Positions 56,465-64,000 of a stretch of DNA of 64,000 nt are shown here, piece after piece. The stretch's first letter is position 1, and each line of letters opens with the position of its first letter. This DNA comes from Methylobacterium aerolatum (GTDB taxonomy: Bacteria; Pseudomonadota; Alphaproteobacteria; Rhizobiales; Beijerinckiaceae). Location of the stretch: positions 248,001 to 312,000 of the forward strand of contig NZ_BPQE01000004.1 in the NCBI RefSeq assembly GCF_022179085.1, read 5' to 3'. A program made the translations under genes and the position numbers. The notes under the pieces are model-generated. The model saw only the letters and a program-made list of their open reading frames with translations, searched no databases and was not told the DNA's origin.

Positions 56465-57346
56465 ATGAGGAAGCCCGACGAAGCCATGGCGCGCCCTCAG
56501 GCGACGCTCGCTGCGGCTTTCGCGCTCTCCGGCCGGGGACTCCACACGGGCCTGACCGCCACCGTACGGGTGATGCCGGCGCCGGTCGGACACGGAATCG
56601 TGTTCAGGCGCCGTCTCAAGAATTCCCGCATCGAAGAGGTCCCGGCTCTCTGGCGGTATCAGCATCCCCAACCGGCCTGCACCGCCCTCGGGCATGGGAG
56701 CGTGCTGGTGCGGACGGTGGAGCATCTGATGGCGGCCCTCTACGCCGCCTGGATCGACAACGCACTGATCGAGATCGACGCGGAGGAACTGCCGATCTTC
56801 GACGGGAGTGCGACGCCCTGGTGCGAGGGGATCGCGGCGGCCGGTCGCGTGGAGCAGGAGGCCCCGGTCCGGACCCTGCGTGTGCTGCGCCGGGTGGAGG
56901 TGGCGGACAGCCACCGCCGCCTCGCCATCGACCCCGGGCGCGGCTTCGCGGTGTCCGCCCATATCGCGCTGAGGCACTGCGGGTCCTTCGCATGGTCCGG
57001 CCCGGTCGGACCCGAGACCTTTGCCCGCGAGATCGCCCCCTCCCGCAGCTTCGGCCGCTTCCTCCGGGTCATGGCCGGGCGCACCTACGGCTACATGACG
57101 CGCAAGCCCCTCCTCCAGGGGTGCGGGCCCAAATCGGCCGCGCTACTGATCGGCAACCGGGTGATCGGCGGATTGAGGATGCCCGACGAACTCGTCCGGC
57201 ACCGGGTCCTCGACATCACCGGGGATCTCGCCCTGGTCGGCCATCCCGTGGCGGCACGGGTCGAGGCGCACCACACCTGCCATGCCCTCAACCATCTGCT
57301 CGTCGCGGCGCTGATGCGCGACGCCGGCGCGTGGGAACTGGCCTGA
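56465..57346 (+). CDS. LpxC-like UDP-3-O-acyl-N-acetylglucosamine deacetylase
   Basis: LpxC removes the acetyl group in the first committed step of lipid A synthesis, using zinc. This 293-residue protein has GRGLHTG near the start, RTVEHLMAAL (catalytic Glu and zinc His), the DELVRHRVLDITGDL box (zinc His and Asp) and HHTCHALNHLL. Two residues differ from usual LpxC: Thr in the ARTFGF motif is Ser (SRSFGRF), and the Lys after RH is Arg. ATG 56486 is an alternative start. It stands alone, outside any cell-division cluster, so it may be a second LpxC. Confidence 0.75.
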   Translation: MRKPDEAMARPQATLAAAFALSGRGLHTGLTATVRVMPAPVGHGIVFRRRLKNSRIEEVPALWRYQHPQPACTALGHGSVLVRTVEHLMAALYAAWIDNALIEIDAEELPIFDGSATPWCEGIAAAGRVEQEAPVRTLRVLRRVEVADSHRRLAIDPGRGFAVSAHIALRHCGSFAWSGPVGPETFAREIAPSRSFGRFLRVMAGRTYGYMTRKPLLQGCGPKSAALLIGNRVIGGLRMPDELVRHRVLDITGDLALVGHPVAARVEAHHTCHALNHLLVAALMRDAGAWELA

Positions 57347-57539
57347 GGCCGGCCGATTCTCACCGCCCCGGCGGCGACGCGGGCGAGGTCCCGGCGCCCT
57401 TCGCGACTATCCTCGTTTCACGGGCGGCGGGGCGTGCGTTGCCGTCACTCCCAGGGCCGCGGGACGGGAAGCCCCGGCGCCGGCCGCAGGGGCCTCGCCC
57501 TCTCTTGCCTCGCCGCGCGGGCCCGTCCAGAAGGCGGCC

Positions 57540-59411
57540 ATGCTGCGCGTCAACGACCTGACCTATCGCATCGGCGACCGCCTGATTCTCGACGGGGCGA
57601 ACTTCACGATCCCCGAGGGCGCCCGCGTCGGTCTCGTGGGGCGCAACGGCGCGGGCAAGACCACGCTGTTCAAGGCGATTCTCGGCGACCTGCCGGTGGA
57701 TGCGAAGGCGGTCTCCCTGCCCAAGGGGATGCGGATCGGCGCGATGGCGCAGGAGGCCCCGGCCGGGCCGGAGACCCTCCACGCGGTCGTGCTCGCCGCC
57801 GACACCGAGCGCGCCCGGCTGATGGCGGAGGCGGAGAACGCCGACGGCCTGCGCCGGGCCGAGATCGAGACGCGCCTCGTGGATATCGGCGCCCATTCGG
57901 CTCCGGCCCGGGCGGCGGCGATCCTCCACGGCCTCGGCTTCGACGCGGCGGCGCAGGCGCGGCCCTGCTCGGATTTCTCGGGTGGATGGCGGATGCGCGT
58001 GGCGCTCGCCGCCGTGCTGTTCTCCGAGCCGGACCTGCTCCTCCTCGACGAGCCGACCAACTACCTCGACATCGAGGGGACGCTCTGGCTCTACGACTAC
58101 CTCGAACGCTACCCGCGCACCGCGATCGTGATCAGCCACGACCGCGACCTGCTGGACACCTCCGTCGATCACATCCTGCACCTCGACCGGGGCAAGCTCA
58201 CGATCTACCGGGGCGGCTACACCAGCTTCGCCCGGCAGCTCGCCGAGAAGCGGTCGCTCCAGGCCAAGGCCAAGGTGAAGCAGGACGCGGAGCGGGCGCA
58301 TCTCCAGAGCTTCATCGACCGCTTCAAGGCCAAGGCGACCAAGGCCCGGCAGGCGCAATCGCGCATGAAGCGGCTCGCCAAGATGGAGCCCATCGCCGCC
58401 CTGATCGAGGACGACGTGCCGGTGATCCACCTGCCGAGCCCGGAGAAGCCCCTCTCCCCGCCCATCGTCGCGATGGACCGGGTGAAGGCCGGCTACGGCG
58501 AGCGGGTGGTCCTGTCCGGCCTCAACCTCAGCCTCGCCCCGGACGACCGGGTGGCCCTCCTCGGCGCCAACGGCAACGGCAAGTCGACCTTCTGCAAGCT
58601 GATCGGCGGGCGGATGGCGCCGCTGGCTGGCGAGATGAAGCGCTCGTCCAAGATGGATGTCGCATACTTCGCCCAGCACCAGCTCGACGAACTGCGCCCG
58701 GCGGAGAGCGCCTACGCCCATGTCCGCACGATCATGCCGGACGTGCCGGAGGCGAAGGTCCGGGCGGCTACCGCGCGCCTCGGCTTCGGCGCGGCCAAGG
58801 CCGACACCCCGGTGGAGAAGCTCTCCGGCGGCGAGAAGGCCCGGCTGCTGATGGGGCTCGCAGCCTTCCACGGCCCGCATTTGCTGATCCTCGACGAGCC
58901 GACGAACCACCTCGACATCGAGAGCCGCCAAGCGCTCGTGGAGGCGATCAACGATTACGAGGGCGCGGTCATCCTCGTGAGCCACGACCGCTTCCTGATC
59001 GAGGCCTGCGCCGACCGGCTGTGGCTCGTCTCGGAGGGCTCGGTGAAAACCTTCGACGGAGACATGGACGACTACCGCCGCCTCGTCCTCGCCGGGCCCG
59101 ACAAGGACGACGACCGCGCCGCCGAGCCGGCGGGCGGCCAGAAGGCCGAGGCGCGCCGGGCCGGGGTGGAGCGCCGGGCGGCGGTGGCGCCGCTGCGCAA
59201 GAAGCTCGACGCCCTGGAGGCCCGGATGACCAAGCTCACGGCGGCGATCCAGAAGATCGATGCGGCGCTGGAGGACGGCTCCGCCTTCCGTGAAAACCCC
59301 GCCAAGGCGGGCGAGATCGCCAAGATGCGCGCCGACGCGGCGGGCGCGTTGGCGGCCGCCGAGGAGGAGTGGCTGGAGCTCTCCGGCGAGATCGAGGCGG
59401 CGATGGCCTGA
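57540..59411 (+). CDS. ABC-F family ATPase (YheS/Uup-like)
   Basis: A 623-residue soluble protein with two ABC domains. First: GLVGRNGAGKTTLFKAIL, signature FSGGWRMRVALAAVL, LLLDEPTNYLDIEGTLWL. Second: LLGANGNGKSTFCKLIG, LSGGEKARLLMGLA, LILDEPTNHLDIESRQAL. The linker of ~80 residues between them (SLQAKAKVKQDAERAHLQSF) inserts into the ribosome in this family. A C-terminal coiled coil (~540-620) fits Uup or YheS. It has no membrane segment. The likely role is rescue or control of translating ribosomes, not transport. Confidence 0.9.
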   Translation: MLRVNDLTYRIGDRLILDGANFTIPEGARVGLVGRNGAGKTTLFKAILGDLPVDAKAVSLPKGMRIGAMAQEAPAGPETLHAVVLAADTERARLMAEAENADGLRRAEIETRLVDIGAHSAPARAAAILHGLGFDAAAQARPCSDFSGGWRMRVALAAVLFSEPDLLLLDEPTNYLDIEGTLWLYDYLERYPRTAIVISHDRDLLDTSVDHILHLDRGKLTIYRGGYTSFARQLAEKRSLQAKAKVKQDAERAHLQSFIDRFKAKATKARQAQSRMKRLAKMEPIAALIEDDVPVIHLPSPEKPLSPPIVAMDRVKAGYGERVVLSGLNLSLAPDDRVALLGANGNGKSTFCKLIGGRMAPLAGEMKRSSKMDVAYFAQHQLDELRPAESAYAHVRTIMPDVPEAKVRAATARLGFGAAKADTPVEKLSGGEKARLLMGLAAFHGPHLLILDEPTNHLDIESRQALVEAINDYEGAVILVSHDRFLIEACADRLWLVSEGSVKTFDGDMDDYRRLVLAGPDKDDDRAAEPAGGQKAEARRAGVERRAAVAPLRKKLDALEARMTKLTAAIQKIDAALEDGSAFRENPAKAGEIAKMRADAAGALAAAEEEWLELSGEIEAAMA

Positions 59412-59473
59412 GGGCCACGGCGTCCCGGCCCGATCCGTTTGATCGCCGCAACCGGACATGTCATGCACGGACG

Positions 59474-60571
59474 ATGTTCGGTCGGGACCTCCTCTTACGC
59501 GCGCAGTATCGCCTCAGGCAGGTGGGCCGGGAGCGGAAGGGGTCGCCCCGAATCCTGGTGATCGGGGTCTGCCAGGGCGGCGCCGTCGCCCGGGTGATGC
59601 GCTACCTCCTCCCCGAGGCGCGGATCGACTTCGTCTCGGCCTTCACGGCGGCCCGCCGCCACCGGCGCTTGGCGGACCTGATCGGCACGACCGACCGCTA
59701 CGACAAGGTGTTCACGAACGTCTACCTGCCGCCCTTCCGGGACGATGGCACGATCACCGACCTCGCCGCCCGGCCGAACGTGCGGATCATCCCCACCCTG
59801 ATGTTTCCGGCCTACCACCCGGATCTCGTGCATGTCGGCAAGCTCGATGCGGCGACTCTCGGGGGCCTCGTCTCCGGCCCGATGGGCCATTCGCACTCGG
59901 CCGTGACGCTCTACGCCTATCTCGCGGGTTTCTCCGAGGCGCAGGCGCTGCGGCTCTTCACCGAGGCGGTATTCGAGCGCCTGGGCTATTTCGAGTTCTG
60001 GACGGGATCCGTGGCGGCCCAGCGCCAGCTCGGCCGGGATGCCGGCTTCGACCTCGACGCTGCTCTGACCCGCTGGCCGCGCCGGGGCTGCTTCATGCAC
60101 TCGATCAACCATCCTAAGTTGTATGTGGTGGCCGACATCGCCCGTGGTTTGCTGGCGCAATCGGGTATCGCCTTCGAGGAGTGCGACCTCGACGCCTTCA
60201 TGCCCGACGACCTCGGGTCCATGGGGAGCTGGCCGGTCTATCCCGAGATCGCGCAGCATTACGGGGTTCAAGGCAGCGCCCTGTTCTTCAAGGCCGAGAC
60301 CCCCCGCTCCGGTCCGGCGCGGACCATGACCCGCGCGGCCTTCGTGAAGGCCGCCTACGCCTATTACGCGAACCGTCCGAGGGAGGCGCTCGTCAACGCC
60401 CGCGTCGGCGGATGGCAGGCGGACGAGGCGACGGTGGACTTCTTCCGCTCCGCCGCCGGCCACGGCGCTTCCGCCGGTCCCTCCGCCCGTTCGACGGTGC
60501 CGGTGCCCGGCCGCTCGCCCGGCATGCCTCCCCGTGCGTCCATCCAAACGGAAGCGCCGGCGGAGGTTTAG
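59474..60571 (+). CDS. WcbI-like polysaccharide biosynthesis protein
   Basis: A 365-residue protein from ATG 59474. RILVIGVCQGGAVARVMRYLLPEARIDFVSAF at residues ~25-55 matches the WcbI start, where the usual GNCQ is GVCQ. HSINHPKLYVVADIA in the middle is also WcbI-like. WcbI proteins are putative acetyltransferases or esterases of capsule biosynthesis. The last ~50 residues are Pro/Ser/Arg-rich. The gene begins 62 bp after the ABC-F gene. No other polysaccharide gene is adjacent. Confidence 0.65.
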   Translation: MFGRDLLLRAQYRLRQVGRERKGSPRILVIGVCQGGAVARVMRYLLPEARIDFVSAFTAARRHRRLADLIGTTDRYDKVFTNVYLPPFRDDGTITDLAARPNVRIIPTLMFPAYHPDLVHVGKLDAATLGGLVSGPMGHSHSAVTLYAYLAGFSEAQALRLFTEAVFERLGYFEFWTGSVAAQRQLGRDAGFDLDAALTRWPRRGCFMHSINHPKLYVVADIARGLLAQSGIAFEECDLDAFMPDDLGSMGSWPVYPEIAQHYGVQGSALFFKAETPRSGPARTMTRAAFVKAAYAYYANRPREALVNARVGGWQADEATVDFFRSAAGHGASAGPSARSTVPVPGRSPGMPPRASIQTEAPAEV

Positions 60572-60834
60572 ACCAAATCGATGCCCCGGCGGTAGGCGAG
60601 CGCGCGGTCACGTGGGCGGCGTCACGCGCTCCAGGCGCGCGGGTCTGAGGCAGGAGCCGGCGGGTCGACTTGGAGGGGCGAAGCGTCCGATCGTCCGGCC
60701 GGAAAAGGACCGCCCCGGCCCGCGGACTCTCGCGGTCGGCCGCGATCTGGTTTACTCTGCGCCGGACTCCGGCACCTTCCGCAGGAACCGGCGTTGAGCG
60801 GGCCCGTCCCGGGTGCCGGAACGCGACCCGCGCG

Positions 60835-61839
60835 ATGTCCCTTTTGCCACGACCGTCCGGCCGAACTCTGGTGACCCTCCTAGCTACAGTCGGGGCCTTC
60901 GCCGTGGCCCGCAACCTCATGCGCGGGGCGCCGCCCGCCCTGCCCCGCGCCCTGCCCGGTACGCTCGAGACCGTCCACGGCTCCCGGATCGGCGCCGTCG
61001 CCTTCTACGCATCGCCGGAGCGGCCTGGCCGCCCGCTCCTGCTGATCCACTCGATCAATGCCGCCGGCAGCGCCTACGAGACGCGGCCGCTCTACCTGCA
61101 CTACCGCGAGAGCCGGCCGGTCTACGCCATCGACCTGCCGGGTTTCGGCTTCTCGGAGCGGAGCCGCCGGCGCTACACGCCGCGCCTGATGGTTGAGGCC
61201 ATCCATGCCGTCGTCGCGGAGATCCGCGCCCGGCACGGCGGCGAGCCCATCGACGCCATCGCGATCTCCCTCTCCGCGGCCTACCTCGCCAAGGCGAATC
61301 TCGCGCGACCGGGGGATTACGCCTCGCTCGGCCTCGTCAGCCCGACGGGATTCGACGGGCGCCTGTCCGGCGAGGGGCCGCCGGACGAGCATCGCGGCCG
61401 CGATGTCGTCCGCAGCCTCCTCGACCGGCCGGTCCTCGGGCCGACCCTGTTCGGCGCCTTGGTCAGCCGGGCGAGCATGCGCTTCTTCCTGGAGAAGACC
61501 TTCGGGGCGACCAAGATCGACGAGGGGCTGCTCGATTACGGCTACCTCGCCGCCCACCAGCAGGGGGCGGAACACGCGCCCTACTGCTTCATCGCCGGGC
61601 ACCTCTTCCCGACGGATTCGACGCTGGCCTACGAGCGGCTCCGCCTGCCCGTGTGGCTGGTGCACGGGCAGCGGGGCGACTTCACCGATTTCCGCCTCGC
61701 ACCGCGCTTCGCCGACCGCCCGAACTGGTTGATCACCAGCCTGCCCACCGGCGCCCTGCCGCATTTCGAGCGGCTGCGGGCGGTGACCGACGCCTACGAC
61801 CGGTTCCTCGCCGCCATCAAGCCTGCCCGGTCGGCGTGA
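60835..61839 (+). CDS. Alpha/beta hydrolase with non-canonical nucleophile elbow
   Basis: A 334-residue protein from ATG 60835. A hydrophobic N-terminal segment (LVTLLATVGAFAVARNLM) may anchor it. The fold is visible as LLLIHSINAAGSAYETRPL (oxyanion strand), YAIDLPGFGFSERS and the late VHGQRGDFTDF with Asp and LPHFERL with His. The nucleophile elbow is AISLSAAYL instead of Gly-x-Ser-x-Gly. Its substrate is unknown, and a change of activity is possible. Confidence 0.75.
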   Translation: MSLLPRPSGRTLVTLLATVGAFAVARNLMRGAPPALPRALPGTLETVHGSRIGAVAFYASPERPGRPLLLIHSINAAGSAYETRPLYLHYRESRPVYAIDLPGFGFSERSRRRYTPRLMVEAIHAVVAEIRARHGGEPIDAIAISLSAAYLAKANLARPGDYASLGLVSPTGFDGRLSGEGPPDEHRGRDVVRSLLDRPVLGPTLFGALVSRASMRFFLEKTFGATKIDEGLLDYGYLAAHQQGAEHAPYCFIAGHLFPTDSTLAYERLRLPVWLVHGQRGDFTDFRLAPRFADRPNWLITSLPTGALPHFERLRAVTDAYDRFLAAIKPARSA

Positions 61840-61945
61840 TCGCGCCGCGCAGCCACGGGGTGCCGTCCGCTCCGGGCGGAGAGGCTTCTCGAAAGCGCGT
61901 CCGTCAGCCCGTCGCGATGCCCGCGCCGACGGGTGAAGGGTCCTC

Positions 61946-62680
61946 TCAGATCGTCATGCCGCCGTCGATCCCGTAGCTCTGGCCGGTGACGAAGGCCGCC
62001 TCGTCGGAGGCCAGGAAGACCACCAGCGGCGCGATCTCCCCGGCCTGGGCGAGCCGGCCCATCGGCTGGCGGGCGATGAAGGCTCGGCGGGCGGCGGCGG
62101 GATCGTCGTAGGCGGCGATGCGCTCCGCGAGGGAGGGCGTGTCCACCGTGCCGGGACAGAGGCAGTTGCAGCGAATTCCCCTGGCCACGTAGTCGGCGGC
62201 GACCGACTTGGTGAGCCCGACGACGGCGGCCTTGGTGAGGCCGTAGACGAAGCGGTTCGGCAGGCCCCTGGCCGCGCCGCAGACGCTCGCCATGTTCACG
62301 ATGCTGCCCGCCCCGGCCTCCAGCATCCCCGGCAGCACGGCGCGGATCGTCCAGACCATCGCCCGGACGTTGAGGGCGACGCCCATGTCGAACTCCTCGT
62401 CGCTCGCTTCCAGCACCGTGCCCGCGTGGACGATGCCCGCGCAGTTGAACAGGATGTCGAAGCGCGCCGTCCCGCCGGCCAAAGCCTCGACCTGCGCGCG
62501 GTCGAGCACGTCGAGGGGCGCCGTGGTGAGGTTGGCGACCCCGTCGAGCGTGGCCAGCGCCTCCGGCCGCAGGTCGGTCGCGAGCACCTGCGCGCCCTCG
62601 CGGGCCATGGCCAGCGCGCTCGCCCGGCCGATCCCCTGGCCGGCGGCGGTGACGAGGGCTCTCTTGCCGGCAAGGCGCAT
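61946..62680 (-). CDS. Short-chain dehydrogenase (BDH2 / 2-keto-3-deoxyfuconate dehydrogenase-like)
   Basis: A 244-residue SDR from ATG 62680, with AGGAGG upstream. NAD site TAAGQGIGRASALAMAREGAQVLATDLRPE with Asp at the end of strand 2 indicates NAD over NADP. The catalytic Ser lies in NMASVCGAA and Tyr-x3-Lys in VYGLTKAAVVGLTKSVAADYVARGIRCNCLCPGTVDTPSL, a stretch highly typical of human BDH2 and bacterial 2-keto-3-deoxyfuconate dehydrogenase. It is in a cluster with another SDR and an FCD regulator, as in sugar-acid catabolic loci. Confidence 0.82.
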   Translation of the reverse strand: MRLAGKRALVTAAGQGIGRASALAMAREGAQVLATDLRPEALATLDGVANLTTAPLDVLDRAQVEALAGGTARFDILFNCAGIVHAGTVLEASDEEFDMGVALNVRAMVWTIRAVLPGMLEAGAGSIVNMASVCGAARGLPNRFVYGLTKAAVVGLTKSVAADYVARGIRCNCLCPGTVDTPSLAERIAAYDDPAAARRAFIARQPMGRLAQAGEIAPLVVFLASDEAAFVTGQSYGIDGGMTI

Positions 62681-62729
62681 CGCGGGATCCTCCTGTTCGT
62701 TCGATGATTCTGACACCGAGCGGGACGGT

Positions 62730-63497
62730 TCAGGAGAGCATCCGCGTATCGCCGTCGATCGAGATGGCCTGGCCCGAGATCGTCCGGCCCCGGTGGGAGG
62801 CCAGCAGCAGGATCTGGTCCGCGAGTTGGCGGGCGGTGACGTATTCCTTCATCGAGACGAAGGAGAAGGCCCGCGATTCCATCTCGGCATAGCTCGTGCC
62901 CTGCTGCTGGGCCTTCGCCTCCAGCACCCGCCGCTGCCGGTCGCCCGCCACGAGGCCTGGGAGGATCGCGTTGACGCGGATGCCCGCCTCGCCCAACTCG
63001 ATGGCCAGCGACTTGGTGAAGCCGATCACGCCCCATTTCGCGGCGGCGTAGGGGCTGCGCAGGGCGAAGCCGAACTTCCCCGCCGCCGAGGACAGGTTGA
63101 CGATGGAGGCGTTGTCGCTCGCCCGGAGATGGGGCACGGCGAGCCGGGCGCAGTTGAACTGGCTCGTCAGGCAGATGGTGAGGCAGCGGTCCCACTCCTC
63201 GGGCGCGATCTCCTCGACGCGGCCCGTGGGCCCGGCGATGCCGGCGTTGTTCACCAGCACGTCGAGGCCGCCGAGGTCGGCCACCGCCGCCTCCATCATC
63301 GCGGCCACCTGGGCGCGGTCGCCCACATCCGTTCGGGTATGGCCCACGCCGGTCGGCAGGCCGTTCAGCGCCTCCTCGTCCACGTCACAGGTGAAGACGC
63401 GGGCGCCCTCCTCCAGGAAGGCATCGACGACGGCCCGCCCGATCCCGTTCGCGCCCGCCGTCACGAGGACGCGCATTCCGTTGAGGCCGAGGTCCAT
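62730..63497 (-). CDS. Short-chain dehydrogenase/reductase
   Basis: A 255-residue SDR. TAGANGIGRAVVDAFLEEGARVFTCDVDEEAL binds NAD (Asp in strand 2). NNAGIAG, NLSSAAGKFGF and the Tyr-x3-Lys in PYAAAKWGVIGFTKSLAIELGEAGIRVNAILPG complete the active site. C-terminal GQAISIDGDTRML is standard. It lies 49 bp upstream of the other SDR in the same direction, and 89 bp downstream of the FCD regulator. The substrate is unknown; an alcohol or sugar derivative is likely. Confidence 0.85.
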   Translation of the reverse strand: MDLGLNGMRVLVTAGANGIGRAVVDAFLEEGARVFTCDVDEEALNGLPTGVGHTRTDVGDRAQVAAMMEAAVADLGGLDVLVNNAGIAGPTGRVEEIAPEEWDRCLTICLTSQFNCARLAVPHLRASDNASIVNLSSAAGKFGFALRSPYAAAKWGVIGFTKSLAIELGEAGIRVNAILPGLVAGDRQRRVLEAKAQQQGTSYAEMESRAFSFVSMKEYVTARQLADQILLLASHRGRTISGQAISIDGDTRMLS

Positions 63498-63527
63498 AAG
63501 GTCGTTCTCCCGTGTTGATCATGCGTG

Positions 63528-63560
63528 CCGTCGGTGCTTCGCAGTGCGCGCAACGACGGT
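63528..63560. repeat. Possible remnant of the palindromic repeat
   Basis: TGCTTCGCAGTGCGCGCAACGACGG resembles a degraded right arm of the family. No left arm is visible. Confidence 0.3.
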
Positions 63561-63586
63561 GTGACGGCTCAGGATCGTCGCGTTCC

Positions 63587-64000
63587 TCACGACGGCTCGT
63601 CCCGCAGCCCGCCCCGCGAGAGGATGAACTGCGCGGCGTCGTCGATATCGGCGGCGATGGCGGCTGCCGCCGCCGGGCCGTTCCGGGCCTCGATGGCGGC
63701 CAGCACCTCGGCGTGGCGGCGCACCGCCGAGCCCCGTTCGAGGCGCGCGGGATGGGCCCGCAGGTCGAGGTTGATGATCGGCCCGGCTTTCAACCACAGG
63801 CGGGCGATGATCTCCCGCAGGGGATCGAGCCCGCAGGCGGCATAGACCGCGAAGTGGATGTCACGGTTGAGCGCGACGGCCCGCGCTCCGTCGGGCCGCT
63901 CCGATTCCGCAAGGAGGCGGAACGCGGCCTCGGCCCGGCGGATCGCCGCGAGCTGGCCCTGGCTGCGCTGCGCGGCCGCCCGGCTCGCGGCCATGCCCTC
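63587..64000 (-). CDS. GntR family regulator, FCD domain (5' end outside window)
   Basis: The frame stays open to the window edge, so the N-terminal winged helix is not seen. The visible 137 residues are the helical FCD sensor domain: EGMAASRAAAQRSQ, the metal-binding Asp/His in NRDIHFAVYAACG, LWLKAGPIINLDLRAHP, and His in RHAEVLAAIEARN. FCD regulators sense organic acids or sugar acids. It heads the two SDR genes and probably represses them. Confidence 0.8.
   Translation of the reverse strand, partial: EGMAASRAAAQRSQGQLAAIRRAEAAFRLLAESERPDGARAVALNRDIHFAVYAACGLDPLREIIARLWLKAGPIINLDLRAHPARLERGSAVRRHAEVLAAIEARNGPAAAAAIAADIDDAAQFILSRGGLRDEPS

Overview
The window is high-GC chromosomal DNA of an alphaproteobacterium, most likely of the Methylobacterium/Methylorubrum group (Rhizobiales). 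The evidence is the gene content: a 180-kDa NAD-glutamate dehydrogenase, a fused urease gamma-beta subunit, a MucR-type regulator, a DivL-like cell-cycle kinase with tyrosine at the phospho-acceptor site, and EcfG-type stress promoters. The assignment is inference. Nearly all of it looks like ordinary vertically inherited chromosome: I see no transposase, integrase, phage gene, CRISPR array, rRNA or tRNA.

Layout. 1-4.2 kb: end of a drug exporter, a DoxX gene, and a marR-MFS-Bcr/CflA efflux operon. 4.4-9.3 kb: NAD-dependent glutamate dehydrogenase. 9.8-16 kb: an outer-membrane beta-barrel protein, tadA, two small stress-type genes (CsbD, DUF1328), rluB with a very long Gly/Arg/Lys tail, rsmD and an XRE regulator. 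16.3-19.7 kb: a homodimeric 2-oxoacid dehydrogenase E1 divergent from an Lrp regulator (mdeB/mdeR-like), then a small secreted protein. 20.2-24 kb: gatC-gatA-(small membrane protein)-gatB. 24-27 kb: ruvX and a translationally coupled CoA-transferase/mesaconyl-CoA-hydratase-like pair. 27.3-32.6 kb: a MucR-like regulator and the urease operon ureAB-C-E-F-G, without ureD. 32.8-37.8 kb: an HpcH/HpaI aldolase, then tolQRAB without pal. 38-46.6 kb: a CheY-like protein, an MFS transporter, divL, ahcY, a CsbD-like gene and kup. 46.9-52.6 kb: secA-bioD, a parvulin isomerase and two tiny genes. 52.8-56.2 kb: a Crp-type regulator with a polyamine-type ABC transporter. 56.5-61.8 kb: a divergent LpxC-like deacetylase, an ABC-F ATPase, a WcbI-like protein and an alpha/beta hydrolase. 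62-64 kb: two short-chain dehydrogenases and a truncated GntR/FCD regulator.

The most distinctive non-coding signal is a dispersed family of palindromic elements of about 92 bp. There are five clear copies, two diverged ones and several remnants, all intergenic. Their long arms are conserved, and three copies keep a small inner hairpin by base-pair exchange. One remnant and a perfect 17-bp tandem duplication lie inside the urease operon. Both CsbD-family genes have a near-perfect EcfG promoter (GGAAC-N16/17-CGTT) about 50 nt upstream, which ties them to the general stress response. No clearly novel multi-gene defence or mobile system is visible. The better leads are regulatory sites, unusual protein variants (DivL, LpxC-like, cysteine-free MucR, RluB tail) and small unannotated genes.
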